Assembly (NCBI GenBank): GCA_024641895.1
Contig: JAHECE010000103.1
Coordinates: forward strand, 1 to 9,188
Source: Actinomycetales bacterium
GTDB taxonomy: Bacteria; Actinomycetota; Actinomycetes; Actinomycetales; JAHECE01
Direction: 5' to 3'
DNA length: 9,188 bases
Part shown: piece by piece, positions 1 through 5,696 of the stretch
Position numbering within the stretch: position 1 is the stretch's first letter
Layout of the letters: every line of letters starts with the position of its first letter
Notes under the pieces: generated by a model
Told to the model about the DNA's origin: nothing
Database searches by the model: none
The model's input: the letters and a program-made list of their open reading frames with translations, nothing else
Position numbers and translations under genes: made by a program

Positions 1-1
1 G

Positions 2-364
2 AAGCCGGCGGCGTCTTTCGACGACCTGACCCCGAACCCGGAATGGCGTGCCGAGCTGCGCCGCGTCTACGAGGACGACCTGGAGATGGTCGACCTCATG
101 GTGGGGCTCTATGCCGAGACGCCGCCGCCGGGCATGGGGTTCAGCGACACCGCGTTCCGGATCTTCGCACTCATGGCGCCCCGGCGGATCACCTCCGACC
201 GGTTCCTGACCGACGACTACCGCCCGGAGATCTACACGGCCGAGGGCCTGGACTGGGTCGACGACAACACCATGAAGTCGGTCCTCCTGCGGCACCATCC
301 TGAGCTCGAGCCGGCGATGCGCAACGTCGCCAACGCCTTCGCACCCTGGTCGCCGGTGCGGTGA
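2..364 (+). CDS. Haem peroxidase of the animal (cyclooxygenase-like) family, C-terminal fragment
   Basis: This is the last 120 residues of a gene that begins left of the window. The frame is open from base 2 and ends at TGA 362-364; a Met at base 86 is internal, because coding sequence continues upstream of it. The fragment resembles the C-terminal helical part of bacterial animal-type haem peroxidases (the peroxidase/cyclooxygenase/alpha-dioxygenase superfamily). Typical stretches are PEWRAELRRVY (residues 13-23 of the fragment), FSDTAFRIFALMAPRR followed by SDRFLTDDY, and a run ending LLRHHPEL. The haem-binding histidines and catalytic Tyr lie upstream and cannot be seen, so peroxidase versus fatty-acid dioxygenase activity cannot be decided here. 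It converges on the lipoxygenase-like gene with only 10 bp between the stop codons. The family call rests on recalled similarity. Confidence 0.8.
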   Translation, partial: KPAASFDDLTPNPEWRAELRRVYEDDLEMVDLMVGLYAETPPPGMGFSDTAFRIFALMAPRRITSDRFLTDDYRPEIYTAEGLDWVDDNTMKSVLLRHHPELEPAMRNVANAFAPWSPVR

Positions 365-374
365 CCGCCCGCAG

Positions 375-1877
375 TCAGCCGTTCATGTTGGCTTCGAGCA
401 TCTCCGGGTAGACCTTCCAGAGCGCTCCGGGCTCGCCCTCGAGGCGAGTCTGGAGCGCGAGGAGGTCGGACAGGTAGGCGCGGAACGCCGCACGACCGCG
501 CTCGTCGAGGGCGAGGTAGGAGTAGTCGGCGAGCATGGGCGTACGGCGGATGTTCAGCCCGAAGTTGGCGTTGACGAGACGTTGATAGACGTCCACCGGC
601 TCGCGCCGGCCGTCCGCATACACCCGGATCGGCTGGACCTGCGTCCACATCTGGTAGTTCCACAGCAGGGTGCCGCGAGCCTCGTGCTGGTAGGAGACGA
701 GATGGATGAGCGACCCGATCAGCCGGGACGCCGCGTCGATGCTCGAGACGTCGCCGAGCGCAGCAGCGCCGTTGGGAATCAGGCGGTCGAGGGAGGCGTA
801 CCAGCGTTGGACGGCGGTGTCACGGCCCAAGGCGGCGTCGTCGGGATAATAGGCGTGCAGGTAGCGAGCGGCGTGCGCGCGCATCACCTCGTGGAGGGCC
901 ACGGAGTTCGCCAGCACCGGAAGGTCGAGGCCCCGGCCGAGGACGCCGCGCGCCTCGGCGTCCCTTTCAGGGTCGACCACGGTCGCGTCGAAGCTCGCCT
1001 GCGTGTCGTCGAACAGTCGGAGCAGCGACTCGCGCGTGAAGCTGAAGATCGACTCGAAGTCGCCGCCTGCGCTCAGCTGCCCCAGCGTCGTGACCCAGTT
1101 GCTGAAGTGGGTACGGAACACGTGCGGCCACAGCAGCCGCTTGAGCGGGTGGTCCGTCGGCAGGTCGTTGCGGGTCGCGATCGCGAACGCGGTCCCCGGC
1201 ACGAGGTGGACCCAGTTGTAGTGGCGCACGAGAGAGGTGTGCGTCGTCGCAGCGCACAGCGCCAGTCCGACCGAGCGATCCCAGTCGGCGTCGCCCGGAA
1301 CGCACCGCCCGAGCTCGCTCTCGATCGCGGTGGCTCGCAGGCGTCCGTCCTCCTGGACGAAGGTGACCGCAACCCCGAGCCGGACGAGCCCGGGATGTAC
1401 GTCGTACGCCGCAAGGGAGCGCAGGTCCCATTCGAGCGTGTCGGGACCGGTGGCCTTCAGGTACCCGTCGTAGGGGCTGGCGACGGCCAGCTCACCCAGG
1501 TCCGGGGCCCGGAACTCGACCGGTAGCTCAGGAACCGGGAAGAGCCGGCGGTGAGCGGCGGTGTAGGCGTCGGCGAGGGCTGCCGTGCGGTCCGCGACCA
1601 CGGACGGCAGGCCGGGCACGTTCGGGCCGAAGATCCGCCCGAGCCTGACGAGGAAACGGTAGAAGTTCTGGGCCCGGGCGTCCGCCTCATCCGTGGGGAT
1701 ACGCTCGCCCACCAGCACGTGGTGTATCGCGATGCCCGGGAAGCGTTGGCTCAGCGGGACGGCCCGCACGGGTGCTTCGTCCGCTCCCGGGACCGGGATG
1801 TCGACCACGTCGGCCTGGGCGAACTTGATCAGCGCGAGGCGGTTCCAGAGCCCCCGGCGGGCGCTCCACAGCTTCAC
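375..1877 (-). CDS. Lipoxygenase-like protein
   Basis: The product is 500 residues, without signal peptide or membrane helices. Lipoxygenases insert O2 into polyunsaturated fatty acids using a non-haem iron. Residues 219-251 match the family's central signature: H219-x4-H224, then AIATRNDLP, then HPLKRLLWPH, parallel to the H-x4-H...IAT.R.L...HP...L..PH block of plant and animal enzymes. H392 (in SLIHLVSYQHE) is the likely third iron ligand. Two departures are visible. The Asn usually four residues after that His is Tyr396 here (with His398 nearby), and the chain ends in Gly rather than the C-terminal Ile that completes the iron site. The N-terminal beta-barrel (PLAT) domain of eukaryotic enzymes is absent or unrecognisable. 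The GTG start is chosen because GAGGGA lies 5 nt upstream. Fold assignment is fairly secure; catalytic activity is inference. Confidence 0.75.
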   Translation of the reverse strand: MKLWSARRGLWNRLALIKFAQADVVDIPVPGADEAPVRAVPLSQRFPGIAIHHVLVGERIPTDEADARAQNFYRFLVRLGRIFGPNVPGLPSVVADRTAALADAYTAAHRRLFPVPELPVEFRAPDLGELAVASPYDGYLKATGPDTLEWDLRSLAAYDVHPGLVRLGVAVTFVQEDGRLRATAIESELGRCVPGDADWDRSVGLALCAATTHTSLVRHYNWVHLVPGTAFAIATRNDLPTDHPLKRLLWPHVFRTHFSNWVTTLGQLSAGGDFESIFSFTRESLLRLFDDTQASFDATVVDPERDAEARGVLGRGLDLPVLANSVALHEVMRAHAARYLHAYYPDDAALGRDTAVQRWYASLDRLIPNGAAALGDVSSIDAASRLIGSLIHLVSYQHEARGTLLWNYQMWTQVQPIRVYADGRREPVDVYQRLVNANFGLNIRRTPMLADYSYLALDERGRAAFRAYLSDLLALQTRLEGEPGALWKVYPEMLEANMNG

Positions 1878-1882
1878 GAGCT

Positions 1883-1888
1883 TCCCTC
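1883..1888 (-). promoter_or_regulatory. Ribosome binding site of the lipoxygenase-like gene
   Basis: GAGGGA on the - strand sits 5 nt before the GTG at 1875-1877 and supports that start. I found no convincing -35/-10 pair in the rest of the 181-bp gap up to the lectin-protease gene. Confidence 0.6.
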
Positions 1889-1957
1889 AGGTCGGTGCCA
1901 GCGCATCCTCCGGACGCTACTAGCACGCCGGCGATCCCGAAAGGTGGCTCAGTCGGG

Positions 1958-1984
1958 TCCCGCAGCCATGTGCAGCTCGCGGGA
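1958..1984 (-). terminator. Possible hairpin downstream of the CHAT gene
   Basis: TCCCGC (1958-1963) pairs with GCGGGA (1979-1984). An inner AGC/GCT pairing (1964-1966 with 1975-1977) leaves an 8-nt loop and one bulged C. It starts about 75 nt after the CHAT stop codon on the - strand. There is no U-tract, so it could be a factor-independent terminator of the kind seen in high-GC genomes or chance pairing. Confidence 0.25.
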
Positions 1985-2058
1985 ACGTGTACGGACGGCC
2001 GCGCACCGCGCCCGTGACGCGCTGGACGGTCCGAAGGTCCCCGCGGTCATCCGGACTT

Positions 2059-4125
2059 TCAGCCCTGATCCAGGGTGACCACTGCCGTGAACGAGCCGCT
2101 GTTGTTCGCCACGCCCCGATCGTTCACCCCGAGGAAGAGCACCCCCGGCCGAGGGCACGTGAAGGTCGCCTCGGAGCCGACAAGGAAAAAGGGCTCTTGC
2201 TCGTCGAGGCTGCCCACGAGCGCGACGGTGTTCACGTCTTCGAACCCTGGCACGTTGTACTGGCGGAACCAGACATCGCTCAGGCCGTCAGGACCGACGG
2301 CGCTTCCCGGGTCCTGGTTGTTGTGCAGAACGGTCCCGCTCGCGGTGATCGCGAAGGTGTCCCCCGTCGCACACCTGACGGGCGTCGGGGTCCACACCTG
2401 GGTCGATAGGACGTCGACCGTGACGGGGCCGGGCGGCGGTGCGGACGTCGGCGACGCCTCCGCCGCCGACGTGCTCGGTGAGCTCCTGACGTCCGGCTGA
2501 GCTCCGTCGTCGGCCTTGCCGCCGGCATTCCGCGACAGCCAGCCTGCAGTGCCGAGAAGTCCGAGGAGCAGGATCGTCGCCACGGCTATGAGCATTCCGC
2601 GCCGCCGGCGCGGCTCCGGCTCACCTGGTGTGGTGGGTGCTGCCCGGGTCGGGGTCGGCGGCGGGCCCGTCGGCGGCACCTCCGGCACGCCTGTACCCCT
2701 GGACTCGACCGTCGAGTCCTGCCCGATCCTCTGACGCCCTGCCGGGGGCGCTGAGGCGCGCACGGCACCGCCGCTCGCCGTCGTCGGCTCAGGGGTGGCG
2801 ACCTCCGGCTCAGGGGTGGCGACCTCCGGCCCGGCCGTGGCGTCCTCCGGCCCGGCCGTCCGTGCCGCCGGCTCTCCGTTCCCCGCCGGTGCGCCCTCCG
2901 TCAGCGCCGCGACCTCGACCACGGTCTGCTCGACCACGGCCGTCTCGACCACGGCCGTCTCGACCGCAGCCGGAAGCTCATCAGGGGGTGCGGGCGGCGC
3001 AGCCGGAGTCTCTGCCCTCGGGGCAAGGTCGAACAACCGGCCGTCCGAGGCCCGCATGTACAGCACCGGGGTGATCCACTCGACCGGGTTCGGGGTGCTC
3101 TCGATCAGCTGGCGTGCCTGCGTCATCGCGTCGTCGACCGGGCACCCGTCGGCGAGTGCCTCATACAGCCCCTGGCTGAACGTGATGGCCGCGAGGTCAC
3201 CGATCTCGAACTGCATGGCGATCGCCGCAGGCACGCCCTTGAGGATCATCGCCTGCGCGGTGCCGGCAAAGGGGTCGCCGCCGTCCGTGCGAGCTCCCTC
3301 GCAGGAGTTCAGCACTACCAGACGCAGGCTGCGGTGGTCGCCGAGCCGTTGGGCGAGCGTCTGGCCGCTGACCGGGACGCCCTGGCCGTTGCGGCCCTCC
3401 ATGACGAGCTGGCCGTCACCGCTCTGGTCGTCGAACCGGCCGTGACCGATGAAGTGGAAGATGTGGTATTCGGAGCCGCGTAGACACCTCTGGAGCTCCG
3501 CGAGGTTGCCGATGGGCATCCGCACGAGCGACAAGCGCCCCGACTCGCGCAGCCCCTGAACCGACTCCTGAAGCTTCTCCCACTCGCTCTCGACGTCGAG
3601 CGGCTGGTAGCCACCGTGCTGCGCGATCATCACCAGCACCTTGAGAGGCCCGGTGACGGCCAACGACGACGTCGGTCCCGGCATGTCGAGATACCGGACG
3701 ACGGGGGTCCACTCGGAAAGGGCGAGGAAGCTGCGGCGGCTCGGGTCGTACAAGGCCTCCCACGGCAGGTCGACCAGCTCCGGAGTGTCGCTCAGCCGCA
3801 GCCGCACCCGCAGGACGCGGTTCGACTGGCGCGTCTGGTCGAGGCTGCTGACCAGCCGGTCTCGGATCTCACCGGTGAAGATGCTCTGGAAGAGGCGCGC
3901 CCCGAAGTCCTCGACGGCCTTGGCCGCCGGAGCCCCGAGCCCCCGCACCCGCCGACGTGGCCGACCGACCACCCTGAGGAAGTCGTCGAGATCGTCAGGG
4001 CCGAACGGAGCGGCGAACGGTACCCGCGCGCTAGGCCCCGCCGGCGAGTCCACGACCCTGGCCTCGTAACCCTCACCGGTGCTCTGGAAGAGGAGGTCGA
4101 AGTCGACGTACTCCCGGGCGTTCAT
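2059..4125 (-). CDS. Membrane-anchored CHAT (caspase-like) peptidase with extracellular LecA-like lectin domain
   Basis: The product is 688 residues in four parts. (1) Residues 1-365 are the CHAT domain with its usual N-terminal extension. The caspase-type dyad is complete: His228 in HFIGHG and Cys275 in LNSCEGA. (2) Residues 370-505 are a disordered Pro/Ala/Glu/Thr-rich linker with two sets of short repeats. (3) One transmembrane helix spans about 511-530, preceded by Arg506-509, which predicts the CHAT domain inside the cell and the C-terminus outside. (4) Residues 568-688 (121 residues, the same length as Pseudomonas LecA) resemble PA-IL galactose lectins and end in ND...NNSGSF; Cys585 and Cys657 could form a disulfide. 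The start is ATG 4123-4125, overlapping the Trypco1 stop as ATGA. The frame stays open further upstream, but that would overlap Trypco1 and lacks family similarity. I infer a protease that responds to an external glycan; substrate unknown. Confidence 0.88.
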   Translation of the reverse strand: MNAREYVDFDLLFQSTGEGYEARVVDSPAGPSARVPFAAPFGPDDLDDFLRVVGRPRRRVRGLGAPAAKAVEDFGARLFQSIFTGEIRDRLVSSLDQTRQSNRVLRVRLRLSDTPELVDLPWEALYDPSRRSFLALSEWTPVVRYLDMPGPTSSLAVTGPLKVLVMIAQHGGYQPLDVESEWEKLQESVQGLRESGRLSLVRMPIGNLAELQRCLRGSEYHIFHFIGHGRFDDQSGDGQLVMEGRNGQGVPVSGQTLAQRLGDHRSLRLVVLNSCEGARTDGGDPFAGTAQAMILKGVPAAIAMQFEIGDLAAITFSQGLYEALADGCPVDDAMTQARQLIESTPNPVEWITPVLYMRASDGRLFDLAPRAETPAAPPAPPDELPAAVETAVVETAVVEQTVVEVAALTEGAPAGNGEPAARTAGPEDATAGPEVATPEPEVATPEPTTASGGAVRASAPPAGRQRIGQDSTVESRGTGVPEVPPTGPPPTPTRAAPTTPGEPEPRRRRGMLIAVATILLLGLLGTAGWLSRNAGGKADDGAQPDVRSSPSTSAAEASPTSAPPPGPVTVDVLSTQVWTPTPVRCATGDTFAITASGTVLHNNQDPGSAVGPDGLSDVWFRQYNVPGFEDVNTVALVGSLDEQEPFFLVGSEATFTCPRPGVLFLGVNDRGVANNSGSFTAVVTLDQG
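2786..2869 (-). repeat. 21-bp tandem repeat in the CHAT protein linker
   Basis: Two perfect 21-bp copies (2786-2806 and 2807-2827) are followed by two degenerate ones (2828-2848 and 2849-2869). They encode a 7-residue unit read as AGPEDAT, AGPEVAT, PEPEVAT, then PEPTTAS, around residues 424-451. The unit length keeps the frame, so copy number can change without breaking the protein. The composition suggests a flexible acidic spacer before the membrane helix. Confidence 0.85.
2916..2960 (-). repeat. 15-bp tandem repeat in the CHAT protein linker
   Basis: Three 15-bp units, the last two identical (2931-2945 and 2946-2960) and the first diverged (2916-2930), encode a 5-residue ETAVV/EQTVV unit near residues 389-404. 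It is in frame and separate from the 21-bp array. A regular V/E spacing could form a short amphipathic helix, but this is only a guess. Confidence 0.8.
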
Positions 4126-4484
4126 CCTCGGCGCCACGCAAGGGTGACCCTGAAGTTGGCCTGCACGCCGGTCGTGGCGATGACGGCGCCGGCCTCGGCC
4201 GAGAGCTGCAGACCGAACTCGACCTGGACCTCGTCCGGGGCGTCCACCCCGCCGCGCATGGCGTCGAGCACGGCCGCCGCCACCGGGCGGACGTGGCGCA
4301 GAGCGGCCTCGAAGGACGACTCGGCCCGTTCGAGCACCGTCGGGGCGTCCGCGAGGCTCGCGGCCCCCCAACCACGGGTGACGTCGGCGCCCTGGTCCCG
4401 ATCCGGCCGCCCAGACGGCGCAGCCGTCATGACGACGATCGATCCCCCCGACTCCAGAGGGAACTCGACCATGTGATCGGCCAA
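4122..4484 (-). CDS. Trypco1-domain protein (CU044_2847 family)
   Basis: This small protein (120 residues with the chosen start) has the hallmarks of the CU044_2847/Trypco1 (trypsin-co-occurring domain 1) family. It opens with VEFPLESGGSIVV (residues 6-18), has a helical centre, and ends in VQVEFGLQLSAEAGAVI followed by the ANFRVTLAW strand (residues 110-117). Trypco domains are known from predicted conflict systems encoded next to trypsin-like, CHAT or other peptidases and are thought to be adaptors or regulators; no catalytic residues are expected. The TTG at 4482-4484 is preferred because AAGGAG lies 9 nt upstream and the family usually has a few residues before VEFPLE. ATG 4470-4472 (116 residues) is the alternative, and ATG at 4583 (153 residues) adds a sequence unlike the family. 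Its stop overlaps the CHAT start by 4 nt, implying coupled translation and a shared role. Confidence 0.85.
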   Translation of the reverse strand: MADHMVEFPLESGGSIVVMTAAPSGRPDRDQGADVTRGWGAASLADAPTVLERAESSFEAALRHVRPVAAAVLDAMRGGVDAPDEVQVEFGLQLSAEAGAVIATTGVQANFRVTLAWRRG

Positions 4485-4765
4485 TCGGACCCGCTCCTTA
4501 TCCCAGGCGAGGAGGACCCACAACCCAGCAAGGCTACGGCCTGTGCTGCGAGTCCGCAGGCGGCAGAGGCTTGGAGGTGACATCCGTCAGCTCGTCGCCC
4601 TCATCGCCGAGCCGGGCGCCACGGCTCCCGTCACGCTGCCCCGGCTCATGCCGGATGGCTGCACCGACGCATGAGCGCCGGTTCCGTCGTGGCGTTTGGA
4701 GGCTGTCTGGTTCACCGTCGGGCTGACAGCACCGCGGCCCTGAGCCGTGGCACCTGCCGCGCTGG
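4485..4765. other. Intergenic region upstream of the Trypco1-CHAT operon
   Basis: These 281 bp should hold the operon promoter, on the - strand. The only recognised element is the AAGGAG ribosome binding site; no clear -35/-10 pair was found. The + strand has a short open frame from GTG 4543 to TGA 4674 (43 codons) with high G/C at third positions from about 4579 on. I do not recognise it, and it lacks a good ribosome binding site. It may be a gene remnant or chance. Confidence 0.5.
4494..4499 (-). promoter_or_regulatory. Ribosome binding site of the Trypco1 gene
   Basis: AAGGAG on the - strand is 9 nt before TTG 4482-4484 but 21 nt before the nearest ATG. It decides the start in favour of TTG and marks the beginning of the two-gene Trypco1-CHAT operon. 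Confidence 0.6.
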
Positions 4766-5521
4766 TCAGGCGGGCTGGCCGACCGGGGTGAGCAGCAGTC
4801 GTCCGGCCAGGCCCACCGAGCGACCCAGCGTGGCGAGGTACTCCGACGCGAGCGGCTCCACGCCGTCGACCTCCCAGAGCACGCCCGCGCTGACCCAGGC
4901 AGCCTGGCGAGCCTTCTCGATGCTCCAGTTGCCGACCATGGTCACGACCGGCGCGAGCGACCGGTCGACCTCCAGGGCCACCCCGTCGAGGAAGCCCTGC
5001 CGGACCTGCTCCTGGACCTCGGCGAGCAGGCCCGTCACCGCGTCGTAGTCGGCCTTGACGCCGGGGCTCGACGGCGTGAGGCCGAGCTGGCGGCAGGCGC
5101 GCACGAGGGCTATCGGCAGGTCGTTGTTGATGTGGGCGTTCATCCCGGCAAGGGCGAACTGGATCGGCACGCAGGCCGCCTTCCGCTCCTCGAAGAGCGG
5201 CGCCCAGGCCTTGGTGACCAGGCTCGGCGGAGCCACGACCTGCTCCAGGTAGAGGCCGGCGAACACCGCGTCGAGCCGCGCGAGAAACGTCGCGTCATGG
5301 AAGAAGCCTTCGCCGATACGATCTCGGACCAACTCCGTGACCTGCAGATACATCCGGTTGAAGGCGCCGACGCCGTCGCCTGCGGGGAGCATGCGGTCGA
5401 CCTCCCGCAGGCGGTCGACCACCTCGTCGACGGATCGCGGCTGGTTCGGCGGAACGGGGAGACGACGGCGCCGCGCGAGGCGCTCGCGGACGGCGGTCAC
5501 GACGCCTCGAAGCCAGGCCAT
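4766..5521 (-). CDS. DUF5995 family protein
   Basis: The product is 251 residues, matching the DUF5995 family of actinobacterial and other bacterial proteins of unknown function. Recognisable stretches are FNRMYLQVTE (54-63), the signature GMNAHINNDLP (126-136), and GNWSIEKARQAAW (197-209). Conserved His, Asn and Asp in such a pattern could bind a metal or form an active site, but that is speculation. There is no signal peptide or membrane helix; the Arg-rich N-terminus (residues 12-20) is outside the domain. ATG 5519-5521 is chosen with a weak AGGG 8 nt upstream. GTG at 5540-5542 or 5567-5569 would add 7 or 16 residues and cannot be excluded. The gene lies on the same strand as kup upstream and the Trypco1-CHAT operon downstream, with gaps of 175 and 281 bp, so it is probably its own transcription unit. 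Confidence 0.8.
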   Translation of the reverse strand: MAWLRGVVTAVRERLARRRRLPVPPNQPRSVDEVVDRLREVDRMLPAGDGVGAFNRMYLQVTELVRDRIGEGFFHDATFLARLDAVFAGLYLEQVVAPPSLVTKAWAPLFEERKAACVPIQFALAGMNAHINNDLPIALVRACRQLGLTPSSPGVKADYDAVTGLLAEVQEQVRQGFLDGVALEVDRSLAPVVTMVGNWSIEKARQAAWVSAGVLWEVDGVEPLASEYLATLGRSVGLAGRLLLTPVGQPA

Positions 5522-5696
5522 GCGGGGAACCCTAGTGCTCACGTCGCCGGGCCAGAACCGCCCGAACACCCGCCCTGACGTGGCGCAGGCCCTGTCGGGC
5601 GTGATCGAGGGCCCCCGCCACCGGTCGGCGCTGCCGCCCGGACGGCAACGGCCTGCGCTCGCCGGAGCCGGTCCACCCGCTAGCCGCGCCGACCGC

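Noticed and set aside
582..1526. Open frame of 314 codons on the + strand
   Set aside because: It lies wholly opposite the lipoxygenase-like gene and has a low-complexity Arg/Val/Glu-rich translation. It is a shadow frame.
2786..2960. Tandem repeats as a CRISPR array or other non-coding repeat
   Set aside because: The units are 15 and 21 bp without spacers, in frame within the CHAT protein linker.
4126..4371. N-terminal extension of the CHAT protein to a start at 4371 (770 residues)
   Set aside because: The extra 82 residues are Arg/Gly-rich and overlap the Trypco1 gene in another frame. The ATG at 4123-4125 in the ATGA overlap is the natural start.
5632..5647. Hairpin TGCCG/CGGCA downstream of kup as a terminator
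   Set aside because: Only a 5-bp stem with a 6-nt loop and no U-tract, about 50 nt after the stop. In DNA this GC-rich such pairing is expected by chance.
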